64,000 nucleotides of DNA, taken from positions 31,857,913-31,921,912 of the forward strand of contig NC_133106.1 in the NCBI RefSeq assembly GCF_022965805.1, in the 5' to 3' direction. The notes beneath the pieces were generated by a model. It worked only from the letters and a program-made list of their open reading frames with translations. It ran no database searches and was not told the DNA's origin. Shown here in pieces: positions 12,431-25,030 of this stretch (positions are counted from its first letter, which is position 1; every line of letters starts with the position of its first letter). The translations under genes were made by a program, and so were the position numbers. Source of the stretch: Primulina eburnea. Its lineage: Eukaryota; Streptophyta; Magnoliopsida; Lamiales; Gesneriaceae.

Positions 12431-14450
12431 TAAAAATTATGGACTGATATCAGTAAAATATGAAAAAATTATGAGACTGATATCAATAAAGTAAAAATAC
12501 CACAGCTTGATTAAAAAATAAAACAGAAAAAAATGTAATTTTGTATTCATTTGTAATCATTACAAATATGGGGTTTTGAGCATTTAAAAAAATATAAGAT
12601 ATCAAACATCTATTTAGTTTTTCACATGAAATTATTAATATACGCAGACTCGTACATTTCTTAAACTCCTACGATATCAATTGCCCATAAAAAACGCACA
12701 CTTCACCAAAAACATGTAACTAGTGAAATTTTACCTCTCCAAATGATTCAAAAGAGGTGGTCAACAAATTACAAATGTTGGTGCATGGAGAATATTATTT
12801 CCCAGGCAACTCAAATATTATTACTATTTTTTAAAAATAAATTCCTAAAAAGAAAATATTGGAAAACAATATTCAGAGTAAAGATTGACAGAGAATATGG
12901 AAGGAAGAGTTAAAAGAATTGTCAAATGAAATGACTACTCGAAGGTGTGATAAGTCGCCCAAAACATCAATGAGTACTCAAGCAAGAAACCAAACAGGGA
13001 ATATTGCTTCCCTTTATTTTCCTGTGCTTTATTTTCCTGTGCTCTGATGTTAGTTTTCATTCCTTCACAATTTCTGTCTTTTTGCAATCTTCACTCTTGA
13101 CCAACTTGTTTGTGTCTATCGATTAATCTAACCATATAAATTTAATATTTTAAATTGTATTACAACTGATCGATTATTACACCTGACATTACAAGCTAAG
13201 TATAGATAGACTTTACCAAAATTTGTGTGAATCCATAATTCATATGAGACCGGAATCTAAACCATCGATTTATTGTTAGTTTCTGATTACTGGAAAAAAA
13301 AATGGGAATCGAAAACATAAAATCAATTATAAAATTTGAAATTTTATAATTCAGCGCAGGTTGAACTTCTCTATTATATAGTGTGCAAAATATATATCCC
13401 TTGAATATTTTCTTTCTTTCTTTCTTTCTTTTTTTAGAAAAATTAATGTTAGAAAACTATATTAAATTTTCCCTACAAGGGATGTGGAAGAGAAACCGAA
13501 ACCTAGCTGCTCCATTTTAGGCAATTGCTTACTTATCCCAATGAAAGAATGAATAAATGCTTAAAATTAATTGTGTACGTTGACTGCAGGCTGGCTGACG
13601 AAGAAACAGTGGCTTAGGTTTCACAAGAATTTGACCCAGCTCTATAATTTCTAGCCAATATTGCGAAAGATTAATACATAAAATCTTCACAAAAATTCAG
13701 TAATATTTATTACTCATAATATATATAGAGTTAAAAATGAAATGATTTCAAAGACGAAAAGTTTTTTTCTTTTTGCATGCTAATTAAGAAGATTGTGTTC
13801 TGAGGTTTTGGCTCTTAGATCAGATGAAATGCAATGTCATAACAAAGTCGAAGGTGCTCAATTATCTGTTCACTTGCCAACAAAATGAGCTATAAACACG
13901 AAGATGGGTTTCGAGTTCAAATCAAAATTTTGCCAGAAGATCAAATCGGTGTAATACCTGTTTTTCACAGAAAGCAATTCGAAACAACGGACATGAGGAA
14001 TGATACATGCGTGAAAGAACCGTGGGATTTTGGACTTATTAATAAATTGGGATTTTTCATCTGTGAATATTGAAATTAGATTTATCATGTGGATGGATTG
14101 GGTTGTGGAAGCATGTGGGAGTGTGCCCGAAGAGAAAAGAAAAAATGGGTTAACAAATATGTTACTATACTTTATAAGAAATTTAAATTTGTTTGGTTAA
14201 AAGACTCTCTATTATGTACAGTTACACGGAAGAAATACAAATCAAGGGTCCGATTTGTATTGAAAAGGCTTGTATCATGCGCAACCGTGACCTGTTCGTG
14301 TCGAATTTTGGATCGGTCCTAGCCAAAGTTGGTCTTTTGTATGGATGTCATGATCCTATAGATGTTGTCCCGAGTCCTCAACACAGAACAACCACCACCT
14401 TCTCCTCTCATTTCTGTAAGCGTTTTTTGCGAGATAAAGTTCACGTACTA
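12431..14450. other. Intergenic DNA, no supported gene
   Basis: Frames around 13870-14470 on both strands translate to mixed sequence but match no family I know and have no convincing splice sites. A short CTTT run sits near 13412-13432. Confidence 0.35.
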
Positions 14451-14534
14451 TTCAGTTCTCTTGTTTGAAAACTTTGTGTTAAGGTTGTAGGTTTCAGTTC
14501 TCTTGCTTGAAAACTTTGTGTTAAGGTTGTAGGT
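14451..14534. repeat. 42-bp tandem duplication
   Basis: Two copies (14451-14492 and 14493-14534) starting TTCAGTTCTCTTG differ at a single base. Confidence 0.9.
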
Positions 14535-15840
14535 TTTCCAATCATATCCGGAGAAGCAGAAGTCTACTACCAACCTCAAAACATCATCAAAAAAGATGAA
14601 TTTGTTTTAAAGATACTACAAGCCTCGAGTTATTTCTATTTTACGCATGTTTTCTTGCAGGATCAGTTTTTCTTGTTTACCAACCCGCTGGAATGATATT
14701 ACAACACAACATCTATTTCCCGATTCAATTTTATGATTGCTTTGCTTTACTGTTGTAAACCGGTTTATCATTTCATGCTCTTCATTGTATATTGCTTTTT
14801 TCTTCTAACAATAACCTTTTCTTGGATTAATTAGTTTACTCTAACTAGGTTTTTTTTCTAAGAAAAAAATTACTGGATTAAAAAGATGTTAGGATTTAAA
14901 GTTAGTTTTTAACTATTTACAATCTCAATAAAATTTCATTCTTGAACAAAAACTCAATTTTTTTATTTATTTCATCTATTCCATGACCGGAACAATCAGA
15001 AGAAGGATTTCAAGAAATGACAGATCTATTCACTCTATCAATAATTTAGATAGATCTGTTTATTATAAGAGATTTTCTTTTTTTTAGTGACTCTTATATG
15101 GATGCGATAAAAATCAATTCTCGAACGAGGTGCATGAACGACGCCAAACACCCTCTTAAACACGTGGCTGGAAATAATTAGTTTGCTTATCAATCATACT
15201 AATTAGAGAAAATCTCAACTTTAGTCTTGTAAGTTGACAGATTTTGGATTTTATTAATGCAATTTGTCAAAATTTGGTTTTAATACAATCAATTGATTTT
15301 TTTTTTTTTTAGTTTTGATCATTTTTTGTTAGAAAGCACTAAATCCACCAAATATCGCTTATTTGACACCGATAATCTCCTACGTGACTCATGCAACAAG
15401 AATAAAGTTTATATTACACATATTAAAATATACACAAACATAAATAAATAAAACGACGTACTTTTTTCCATAAATTTTGAAGTATCGAGAGTCGTTTTAC
15501 TCTAGTTTTTTTTTTATTTTTTCTTATATTAATTTTATTTTGAGTAATATGATATTAATTCTCATCACATGTGCCACAAATGAAAAAATAAGTACCAAAG
15601 AAATCATATGGATTTAGTAATTTCTGGTATAAAAAAGACACACACAAAAAAATTCAAATTATCTTATGAAAATCAAAATCTGACAAATTATTAAATTAAT
15701 ATATAAAAATCAATTTGTAGGATTAAAATTACAATTTTTTTATAACTAATTATTATCTCTAAAAGTACTATTTCTTAAAAGTCTTTTACCACTCAACAAA
15801 AACGAAGAAATCAAACCAAATGTACTAGCGTTATTTATAT
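14535..15840. other. AT-rich intergenic DNA, nothing recognised
   Basis: No coding frame or defined element seen. Confidence 0.4.
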
Positions 15841-16285
15841 CCCACTCTTGCACTTGCAAAAACCCTTCACGTGAACTAGGGTTTGGACCAATGAATGAAC
15901 AGGCCCCAAACCTACCCTCATTGGTATTAGCCTCTGTACCAAATATGGAATACTATGATTTCAGCCTAAACATCATAAAACTTTTTCTCTTTATGGTGAG
16001 CCCTCACAGCTGTTTGATTGGATGGATAATAAGCTGAGCGTACGACGTTTTCAAAGACCTGTCCATTTTTTTTTCAGAGCTGAAACCAATACCAATTACT
16101 CCCTCCACAGATATTATAAGTACTATGAAACGATATGATTTCAAATTTCAGGGTGTTTTGATGCCTCTGCAGTCTGTTCTAAATCCATCTCCCAGCCCAT
16201 TTTAGATTTTCATGTCTCCTGATATATCTCTCCACCACCCATTTATATAAATCCACCATATTCGGCCTTGTTCTTCATCCACTCC
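15841..16285 (+). promoter_or_regulatory. Promoter of the MIR319 locus
   Basis: A TATA box (TATATAAA, 16244-16251) lies about 190 bp upstream of the foldback, with a likely transcription start 25-35 bases further on in a pyrimidine-rich stretch. A palindromic G-box TTCACGTGAA sits near 15867. Long 5' leaders of this kind are usual for plant pri-miRNAs transcribed by RNA polymerase II. Confidence 0.55.
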
Positions 16286-16439
16286 TCTACTTCAACCTTG
16301 TAAAAAAGCTTGTTTTGTTGAATCCTATGCGGGTTTCTTTTCTTGATGTTTTTTTATCTGTATAATTAAAAGCGTGTGTGTGTGTGTGTCTATATATATA
16401 TGTGCATGTTCTGTTAAGATTTTTAGGGTTTGCGGGGGA

Positions 16440-16618
16440 ATTATGGAGCTTCCTTAAGTCCAGTCTGAGGCATTTTAGAGCTGAAAACTCAGCTGTTGAC
16501 TCGTTGGTTCACGAATTCATCGGAAATAGTGAGATCTGGTGTGTTCTTGATCCAACTATGTGAGAGCTGTGTTCAGTTTTTGTTATCGCAGCTTGGACTG
16601 AAGGGAGCTCCCTGTTAG
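16440..16618 (+). ncRNA. MIR319: miR319 precursor (MIR319)
   Basis: The 3' arm holds the 21-nt mature miR319 at 16593-16613, beginning TTGGACTGAAGGGAG and ending CTCCCT. The 5' arm 16443-16463 (ATGGAGCTTCCTTAAGTCCA + G) pairs with it except for a few mismatches or G:U positions, as expected for the star strand. The 130-nt interior also pairs along much of its length, for example CAGCTGTTGAC and GTTGGTTCACGAA on the 5' side with the region TTCTTGATCCAAC to GAGAGCTG on the 3' side. This matches the unusually long stem of the miR319/miR159 family, which is processed from the loop inward. In other plants miR319 silences TCP transcription factor mRNAs that control leaf growth and, more weakly, MYB mRNAs. 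An open frame through this region (16378-16563) is incidental. Confidence 0.92.
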
Positions 16619-16639
16619 TCCAACATTCCGTATAATTTT

Positions 16640-17915
16640 CTTTCCAATACCAATTATTTTGATACCCTTTTCCTTGAGTAAGGAGCTAGCTAGGTTACAC
16701 ATCGAAAACAAGTCTGTCTCAATATTTGATTATAATAAAATGTTTTATGTCAAATAACAATTGGAAGTACTCACACATATTAAACACTTTCTAGTGATTC
16801 TCTTACATTACTTTTGTTTTGATTAGCTGCAGGTTGCAGTGGCCGATGATTTTAAAGAAATTAATTCCACTGCATGGATTCTAGACTTGGACTCAACGAT
16901 AACACACAAGTATAGCTTAAATGGATCAGATTCAAGTCCTGGTTCAAACCTTCTTCCAACAACTTGAATTATTAATTTGTATCTTAAAATTCTTCTAAAG
17001 AACCCTATTCCGTAACCTGCAGTAATTTAATTAGGAATGATCTTTTTTTCTAAACCTGTTTGTATTTGGTTGATCTGTTAGTAATTTTTGCATCTTTGCT
17101 TTAATTTATCATGTTTTGTGTAAATTTTTTCAATCAACACTGTAGTGACTTTACGTATTTTGTTTTGGGTCATATTTACACTAGATATGTAATTTTTTCG
17201 AAGAATGAATAACTTCGTATACGAACAGCAGCATAAGTTGAAACCGCCCCTGGCCGGCCCGGTTCCTGTTCCGGCAATAGTATAACCTGCTATTAAAGCT
17301 TAGATATATAGTCACGTGCTTCATTTATATCATTCTGGTGAATACGACATTTTTTCAAGTTGATACAAAATGTATCGTCAAGGCTCGCAGTAGTGCTGCT
17401 ATATACGTATAATCAAAATATGCGTATACAATTATTTAATTTATAACAAATATTGGCATTTAAAATACGGGAAATTGACCTTCAGTCCTCAGTCATCGAT
17501 TTTTTTTGTGTTCAGTCTCTGGGTATTTTTTGAGTACTACATTTCCACTTCCACATGAAGTGTACCACATTTCCATATGAAGTGTACCACATTTTGTATG
17601 ACATAGTACCACAATTTTGTGGGTATGGAGTGAACCCAAAGAAATGTTTTGATTGGAGATTTTTCACCAACTTCCCCTTTAAAATATCACAGTTGTCAAA
17701 ATATTAACTTTATTTCAATGTAGTGACAAAACGTTGATATTCAAACATCGTTTTACACGAATGATGAGACGTTACAGCCACTCGTTGATAAAAACTTAAT
17801 ATATAAGAGTATGAAATAATATACCAACTAATTTAAAAGATTAACCCTCTAAAAAATTACAACAAACCACAAATATTTTATTTTACAAAATAAAAGAAAG
17901 CTATATCCTTCGTAC
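16640..17915. other. Downstream of MIR319: intergenic, minor repeats only
   Basis: The primary transcript probably extends some way in. Near 17540-17600 the phrase ATGAAGTGTACCACATTT occurs twice in tandem. No gene is seen before the minus-strand gene at 17916. Confidence 0.4.
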
Positions 17916-18353
17916 TTAGCTCAGATGAACAGCAGACAGAACTCCTCTACTTAATTCCAGCAGATTCAATACAACAACAGCAGTCGAAATCGGCACACTC
18001 AATGCTATGAGTCCAATAATGCCTAATGCAAAGCTTGGCCTCGTCTCCATCAAATACCATTGCAAGAATCTCATCGCATCACATATGATCATGTCATAGC
18101 TCGGATAGATGTCTTTCTCCCAATCCATCCATCCTGCGGGAGGCTCCTCGTCCTTCTCAACCATCCCCATCTCGCGGATTCTCTTGCGTAGAACGATCAT
18201 ATTCTCGTCCACGATATTCCTTCCACCGAAGTTCTGATCATGGATATCTCTTCTCTTCGCGAATGTAACCATGAGATTAGTATGTCTCCTTCTTCGATTG
18301 GTTTCGACCATTCTCGGGATCGACGAGGTTAATAGTGCGGAAGTGGATGCCAT
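17916..18353 (-). CDS. Small plant membrane protein, 145 aa, probably organelle-targeted
   Basis: One exon. I start at the ATG at 18353 (context AAGAAATGGC); the frame upstream has no in-frame ATG. Residues 1-36 are rich in Ser, Thr and Arg with almost no acidic residues, like a chloroplast or mitochondrial transit peptide. The conserved-looking core is PPAGWMDWEKDIYPSYD (71-87), followed by LQWYLMETRPS and one hydrophobic span of about 23 residues (108-130). I recall similar short plant proteins with the WMxWEK...LMxxRPS pattern but cannot name a function. A TATA box lies at 18431-18440 (GCTATAAATA on the coding strand), giving a leader of about 50 bases. Confidence 0.75.
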   Translation of the reverse strand: MASTSALLTSSIPRMVETNRRRRHTNLMVTFAKRRDIHDQNFGGRNIVDENMIVLRKRIREMGMVEKDEEPPAGWMDWEKDIYPSYDMIICDAMRFLQWYLMETRPSFALGIIGLIALSVPISTAVVVLNLLELSRGVLSAVHLS

Positions 18354-18430
18354 TTCTTGCACGAGCAGGAAGAATTATATATAATCTTAGGAGATTTGAA
18401 GTTGCAAAAGCGTAGTAGGGAGGTGTCGCG

Positions 18431-18440
18431 TATTTATAGC
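18431..18440 (-). promoter_or_regulatory. TATA box of the 145-aa membrane protein gene
   Basis: GCTATAAATA on the minus strand, about 80 bp upstream of the start codon, in good position for a start site near 18405. Confidence 0.7.
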
Positions 18441-19228
18441 ATTTTGATGGTGGTGGCCACCTTAGGGGCCTTGATTGACTTAGGCAATAAGATATGTAAA
18501 TTAGACCGTGTTTTTTTATCCCTACAGCGGAGCCGCCCGCGCAATGGATTTAAAAACTTCCTTAAATTTATCGATTCCATAAACAAGTGGCACGTGTCAC
18601 ATCAGTTTTCTTAACTTCAAATTTCGGCCACGTTTATAAATTTCAAATAATACTCTTAGATTCCTTTGGAATATTACTCCACGGCTTTATTGAAATTAGT
18701 TACTTTGCACACGTGATATATATTTATACAGTTTTTTTATCATTATTGATAGACTAAAGTGAAATTTGACAAATTATAGACTAACTAAATTGATATTTTA
18801 ATTGTTTAAATAAAAAAATAAAAATGTCTTTTGAATTTATTTTTAAAATGTAATATTAGTATCAATAAGAATAAATTTGGATGAAAAAATTGGTTTACTT
18901 TCTAGGTGGTTACTATCGTATCATCAATTTTAATAAAATAAAACAGATCATATGACTTGTATAAAATTGATTTAGTTTAAACAAATCAAAGATATTTAAA
19001 CTCCGATCATCTATATTATACATATTAAATATCATATGCATATTAAATAATTATTTATTAGTATAAAAAGGAAATACGGAAAGCAGATAAATGGACGGAT
19101 CAATTGATATAATGGCAAAATTGGAAGAAGTCGTACACAAAAATATATATTAAAAAAAAAATCTATCAGGGACCCCACCTTCCCTTTCCTCCTGTGAGCC
19201 GGTCTTAATTAATTATCGATCCTAATTT
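18441..19228. other. Intergenic DNA, nothing recognised
   Basis: The upstream region of the minus-strand gene, then AT-rich spacer without a supported gene. Confidence 0.4.
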
Positions 19229-19740
19229 TAAGGATGTAATCGAGTCGAGCCGAACTCTTGAATGTTTGAGTTTGGTTCGTTTATAATCGAGCCGGATTCG
19301 AGCTTTATTTAACGAATATATGCATGGCTCACGAACATATTCAAGTCTTTATCGAGCCTAAACAAACTTAATAAATATAAATTATACATTTAAATTTTCA
19401 TTAAATTAATTAAAAATTAAATTATCTATTTAAAGAAAAATATATTAATCTTATTAAAATTTGTAAATTTATTATAATAAATAAATTTAATAAATTTTTC
19501 AATATATTTCATAAATAATATGTAAAATCAATAAATCAAATATCAAAATTATTATTTTTTCATCTAAAAGATTACTAATTAATTTACCAATGAACATGTT
19601 CACGAGCTAACGAGCCGAATACTGTAAAGCTTGAGTTTGGTTTGTTTATCTTAACGAGCCTCATTAAACGAGCTCAAAAGAGCTTTTATCGAATCGAGCT
19701 TCGTATAGCTCACCAACGGTTTGGTTCGTTTACATCTCTA
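19229..19740. mobile_element. Non-autonomous hAT-like element, about 512 bp
   Basis: Left end TAAGGATGTAATCGAGTCGAG and right end GGTTCGTTTACATCTCTA are diverged inverted repeats of the same type as the 9829-10544 element. CTAATTT is found just left of the element and again 3 bases right of it, a possible damaged target duplication. The interior is AT-rich with GAGCTC words near the ends. Confidence 0.55.
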
Positions 19741-19977
19741 CAGCTAATTTCATCCTCGTACTACAAAATATGAAAATCAGCTACTTCAATTATCTCTTCT
19801 TTAGTCATATTATTATAAAGTAATTTTTTTCCGTCATATTCTCTGTATTTAATATATTTGACACTTATATATCTTACATGTTATAATTTTTATAATTGAT
19901 AATTGATAAAAAAGAGATAAGTGTAGCAAATAGGCCTAAATCAGGAACATGGTATGATTATTTAAATATTTTGATAA
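19741..19977. other. Intergenic DNA, nothing recognised
   Basis: Short AT-rich spacer. Confidence 0.4.
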
Positions 19978-20102
19978 GACAAAAGTTTATGTGAGATGAT
20001 CTCAATGGTCGTATTTTGTGAGACGTATCTCTTATTTGAGTTATTAATAAAAAAATATTATTTTTTTTGTGAATATCGGTAAGGTTGACTGATCTCACAA
20101 AA
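19978..20102 (-). repeat. 182-bp palindrome-rich element, degenerate partial copy
   Basis: Recognisable pieces are AAAAGTTTATGTGAGATGAT, TTTGTGAGACGTATCTCTTA and GAATATCGGTAAGGTTGAC. It is old and truncated. Confidence 0.7.
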
Positions 20103-21046
20103 GATGTACTCTTCCGGTGAACTAATTTCTCGGTGTACAAAAAAACAAGTAATTTAACACAGCGGAGGGCAAATTCAAATACAACAATCAAACGTACTAC
20201 AAGGGAAAACATTTAACCATTGTTATTATTGAAAACGACAAAAAAAAAAAAAAAGAAAGAGGACACGCCGGGAAAATGTTCGAGAATTCAAACTCAATGT
20301 GTCGACAAATGACCAAGACACCGCCGCAATTAGGCCAAAATTGAAAACTCGGGGAGTCGAAAAATTGAGGTGATTAGACCGATTCATTGCATCTTGCCAC
20401 ACTTCAAATATTCGATTCTAAGATAATTTTCCAGTTCGTACTCAAGTATGAAACAAATACATACATTTGAAATTAAAGGAATCCACCATGGTCTTGATAG
20501 AAATAACAAAACAGTTACATTTTTTAAACACGCTGCATTAGAGTAGTGCTACGAGAAAAATACCCAGTGTGGCTTTGTGTTTAAACTTGAAGTCAACAAG
20601 AGGTGCGCAACGTCTCGATCTCCAATCAAACACAATTATATGCAAGAAAGTGAGATTCACTGAGGCCAAACGACGCATAATCTAATCTGCCTAATGCCAG
20701 GATTCCTAAAACAATCGGAAGTAAGTCGGAGTAAAGCGTATAAGTGGTGTGTCCGTGAAGTAAATAATAGCTCGAACAGCTCAGGAAAAAAAGAAAAAAA
20801 AAACTATGCAATTTACTAGGGATTTAATGCTTTGAAGTTCATGGAAAGCAATCCAAGATGGAAGAATTTTTAAAGTACAAAATCATCAGTTCCACCATTT
20901 TCAAGTTCTCTAATTATTGTTCATTAGCTTCGTAAAATGGAAGATACCTCCTTTATTGCACAGGTATCTCCTTCGGGTTGGAACCCGTATGAGATCAATA
21001 ACAGCAAGTGGAACGTCTCACATTAAGATAATCATCTTCCCAAGTA
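20103..21046. other. Intergenic DNA, nothing recognised
   Basis: Could be the downstream region of the broken minus-strand gene at 21047-21950; no polyadenylation site was assigned. Confidence 0.35.
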
Positions 21047-21950
21047 ATTAACAACTGTCTAGCTCAAACATATCAAGTGCTTCAGAGGGAAGAGATTCAA
21101 GCGGCTGGCTCCATTTACCTTGGTAAAAAACGGGAGATTCGGGTAAAGGAAGAGTCCTCGGAGTCACTTTCTGGATGCCCGAGTTTTGTTGGTAGTTGTA
21201 TACCTTTGTCCCAAATCTTTAAAAATAATGATTTAAAATGAGTTTATAACGGGTTACAATGGACTTCTATAGCAACTTTGGTTAATTATTTTCGTAAAGC
21301 GAGGACGAGTACGAAGTTGTTGCTATAGGGGCCCATTGTGCAGTCAGGCAGCCGCGGACCCGGGTTGGGGGCGTGAGTGAATGGAATAAGAGCCGGTCAC
21401 CGGCATGGAACACCGAGAAATAAGTGCTATGCGGGGCAAAGTGCTACGTGCATGAGAGCCACCTCTTGAACCTGCGGGGCAAAGTGCTACATGACGGAAG
21501 CCACCTCCTGAACCTATAGGAGCCACCTCTAGATTCTCGGTACTGATGGATCGAGTGGTCAGGTCGCGACGAGGACGTCGCGTTCTGAAATATGGGTGAT
21601 TGTGATAACCTTGTTCCACATATCAAAAATTAAAGATTTAAAACGAGTTTATAATATCTTACAATTGACTTCTATAGCAACTTGAGTTAATCATTTTCGT
21701 AAAACGAGACGAATACGAAGTAGTTGCTATTAGGGTCCATTGTACAGTCACGCAACCGCGAGCCCGGGCTGGGACGTGAGCCATGACAGTGGTTGTATTT
21801 GACTCAGAGTTGGAGGCTGGAGTCGCTGGTACTTCAGCTTGTTTTTCTCCAAGAGAAGGTAAGTTGTGTAGTACCAAAATAACAGTATTCTACTTTGAGC
21901 TATCAAAGTGCCTTTGATCCGACTGCCTCCAAAGGAGAGCCGTTCAAGTG
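21047..21950 (-). pseudogene. Broken gene fragment interrupted by an LTR element
   Basis: Reading the minus strand, 21190 to about 21047 has a protein-like frame ending TLPLPESPVFYQGKWSQPL, then ESLPSEALDMFELDSC and a TAA stop. Between about 21942 and 21785 there are further coding-like pieces: ALERLSFGGSRIKG, preceded by a TGTGCAG acceptor, and LPSLGEKQAEVPATPASNSE. A short LTR element (21197-21783) lies between the two parts. The frames do not rejoin cleanly when it is removed, so the gene is probably dead, or at least I cannot reconstruct it. I do not recognise the protein, and no upstream exons were found. Confidence 0.4.
21197..21783 (+). mobile_element. TRIM-like short LTR retrotransposon, about 590 bp
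   Basis: Two direct repeats of about 180 bp (roughly 21197-21380 and 21601-21783) share GACTTCTATAGCAACTT, GTTGCTAT and the GC-rich end CCGCGxxCCCGGGxTGGG. Right after the first repeat, TGGAATAAGAGCC (from 21382) resembles the primer-binding site TGGTATCAGAGCC complementary to initiator-Met tRNA. The internal part is only about 220 bp and has no coding domain. Ends are approximate. GTTGTAT occurs near both outer edges (21195-21201 and just beyond 21790) and may be related to the target duplication. Confidence 0.6.
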
Positions 21951-23031
21951 CCTGCACACACAAACAGTGGAAATATCAAATATTTACTAAACTAAGAGCA
22001 TATATTGATAGAGATAACAATACAGAAACTTTAGAAGAAACGTGTAATTGTTATTCAATTGCTTGCATTAGAAACACCAGAAGACATATCTAATCTGGTT
22101 TTACATGAGCTGATAGCAGAATAGGATTCATCAAGATATCAAATTCGACATTTAATACGAATAAAAAATGGAAGTTACAATCTGGAACACCCCTTTCCAT
22201 CAAGTGGTTTACATGCTGAAAATTTTCGGTTACATTATATGGGTTTGAGGGGTGTTGTAGGCTCGAGACATGACGGACAATATAAATACACTTGATTGCG
22301 GTCTAATGTTGTGCTCAACCATAAGGTGATTGTAAAAGCTCGAATATGAGAATGATATTGACCAACAGTGATAGACTACTAGTAGAAAGTATGCAAACAA
22401 ATGAATGCGAAGCACCACGAGTAAATCTGGTCCATTCAGCACGCTTTTGTTAAAAGTACCAATAAAAGGACCGCCTCAAGAATGACACACTGGTTCATTT
22501 GAGTAAAATGAGTTAATATACTTCGATTTCACAAAACAATAAAAAATAGAGAAAATCATATTAATGTTAATTTAATGTCTATTGTTTTGATTGATCAATG
22601 TACAACTAATATACGTTATTCAGTTTTTATTCATCTAATTTTTATTTGTTGAGTACATGTATTTTTATACTAATAATGATATATTTAACTTTTTTCGTAC
22701 AAAAATTGAATATGAAAGTTGCATTTATGTGCATTATATTTTGTCATATTTCTCATAAACAATAATTTTATCTCTAATATATATGTCTTTTGTAATTTTA
22801 CTTTGTCTATTTTGTTAAAATATTCAGGAATTCAATATCTAATATTTTTATTTAAATTCGAGTCAATTTTAATGGCATCTAATATTTTTTAAATGATTGT
22901 AAATTATCTGTATGTATTCAAATGAGAGAGCTTGAAAACTTATTTAAGTATGAGTTTAGTTCATTCATAGGGAAAATATATATATATATAAACATAAAGA
23001 GAACCTTAGATAATCAAACAAGAAACATTAA
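21951..23031. other. Intergenic DNA, nothing recognised
   Basis: AT-rich with a short TA run near 22978-22990. No supported gene. Confidence 0.4.
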
Positions 23032-23749
23032 GGTTATGTTTGGTAACCATGATAAGAGAATGATTATTTAATAATCATTCCCTTCTCTCGCATTTGGTTC
23101 GTTTTTTATTAATCTATAGTCCCTTGATTATGATTGAAAGCCCACATTATTCATGTTATTTCTGTGATTAAACATCCCTCCTCAAAGAGTGTGATAATTA
23201 ATAATTTTTTAATAGTGATCATGATAAGATTATATATTGACCATAATACCCTTGAATTATTTTCTTCAATATAGTATGAAAATTAAAATTAGTGAAAATT
23301 TAATAATTAATATAATATTTAAAATTTTATTATATTTTTTTATAAATTAATTTCATATATTTTAATTATTTTCAATCATTTTAAAGAAAATAAATTGTAA
23401 TGCAAATCTATCTTAAATTAAATTGTTATAAATTTGTAATCATGTTAATTAATTGTTTTATGAAAATAATATTTTTCAATTCTAATTTATTTTTTTAAGA
23501 ATTAAATTAATTTTAATAAATGTAATTATAATTATAAATATTTAGTTATCTAACCAATTATTTTAAAAATATTTATTTTAATTAGCATTTGGGCATTACA
23601 ATAAAATTTGCAAAAATTAATCCATCATTTTAAAATCATATCAAACACCATGTTATTTATCCCACCATACTATTAATCCATATATCTCATTTTTCAATCA
23701 CTCTAATTATTAATCATTACTTATCCTATCTCAAGTACCAAACGGAGCC
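23032..23749. mobile_element. Non-autonomous PIF/Harbinger-like element, 718 bp
   Basis: Inverted ends GGTTATGTTTGGTAACCA and, reversed from the right, GGCTCCGTTTGGTACTTG. Both sides carry the trinucleotide TAA (23029-23031 and 23750-23752), the expected 3-bp target duplication. The interior is AT-rich and non-coding. Same family style as 6495-7202. Confidence 0.7.
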
Positions 23750-23792
23750 TAAGAGTTTCATTTCAAATAGAAAAATTAGTTACTAACAAGAA

Positions 23793-24218
23793 CAGGGGCG
23801 GCCCTGGGGTGGTCAACATGGGGCCACCGCACAGAGCCCACAGCTGGAATGGACTGAATAGGGACCAATTAAATTGGGGTTATGAATATATTGGGTTGAA
23901 TATTTGGACTTTGGATTTTATCTTCAAATTTTTTTAAAATCAAATATTTTAAAATTTAATAGTGGGTAGTGTGTTTATCAATCGGACACTTCAAATTTTC
24001 ATGTTGATCCTTACATCTAAAAGAACCACCAAAATAGAGTAACGATACTGATTATTAACAATGTGGAATATAATGTTTTTTTTATTATAGATATTAGTTT
24101 ATGTAATCAAATAATGAAATTTCTTTATATTATTGATTTTAGTATTAGTTTTATATAAATACAAAGGACTTTTTTTTTTTTTTTGCACCAGGCCCTTCAA
24201 AGTCTAAGACCGGCCCTG
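23793..24218. mobile_element. Non-autonomous hAT-like element, 426 bp, perfect 8-bp target duplication
   Basis: Starts CAGGGGCGGCCCTGGGG and ends AGACCGGCCCTG, which are inverted repeats. AACAAGAA stands directly on both sides (23785-23792 and 24219-24226). The interior is AT-rich with no transposase. Confidence 0.8.
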
Positions 24219-24226
24219 AACAAGAA

Positions 24227-24849
24227 ATATGTGTATCAATGGTGGTGAAAGATATGGAGAAACTAAGTGAGACATTAAAAAAAAAGATGAAATAAAATGT
24301 AGTAAGGACCAAATTAAATCTGAGAAACTCAAATAAACAAAATAAGAAGGAAAAAAGACAAATATAAAAAAGATTAATCAACATCAAATCCGATGATGAA
24401 AAATAACATGAAAATCGGATATGAGGATGATATTGCTGAATTTATTCCATCAAATAAGAAATAATAAATAAAAAGACGAAAAATATTTTGAAGGATTCAA
24501 ACGCAAAACAACGAAAAGATTGGAGAAATTAAACCATGATTGTTTGAAATGATATATAAACTATAAATAATATTGTTATTAAATTATTTGTTGAAAAATA
24601 ATGTGTCTACGTTGATTTGAACATTTACGACCAATATTCGCAGTTCACTCAAGTTCGCGCTATTCACGTGCAAAACACGTAATTTGCTATTAGTATCTTT
24701 AAATATATGACTAATTGGAGTCTTAAATCGCTTGGTGTGTTATGTGAACGAGAAATAAATATGATAGAGGATTTTTTCCCTCTAAAACGAATATTTCAAA
24801 ATTTAACACGATACCGACACAATGAGACCAAAAACACTTGATTGTCGTC
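24227..24849. other. Intergenic DNA, nothing recognised
   Basis: AT-rich spacer without supported coding sequence. Confidence 0.4.
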
Positions 24850-25030
24850 TCAATGAGATGGTTGAGTTGGTGGAGTAGGTGAACGCTCAGTCAATATTCA
24901 GGAGTTTGATTCTCCTCGACGACATTTTTTGGACAAGCTTGTGATACATAGCTTGCCCAGTGTTATTTACTCGATTAATGTGGTTTCGCAAAATATTGTA
25001 TTAGTCTGTCAGTTTACCTAATGTACACAA
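24850..25030 (+). mobile_element. tRNA-derived SINE
   Basis: An A-box-like block GATGGTTGAGTTGGTGG (24857-24873) is followed about 30 bases later by a B-box-like GGAGTTTGATTCTCC (24901-24915). This is the internal RNA polymerase III promoter layout of tRNA-related SINEs. The pieces do not make a cloverleaf with an acceptor stem, so it is not a functional tRNA gene. The body ends around 25030. Confidence 0.6.
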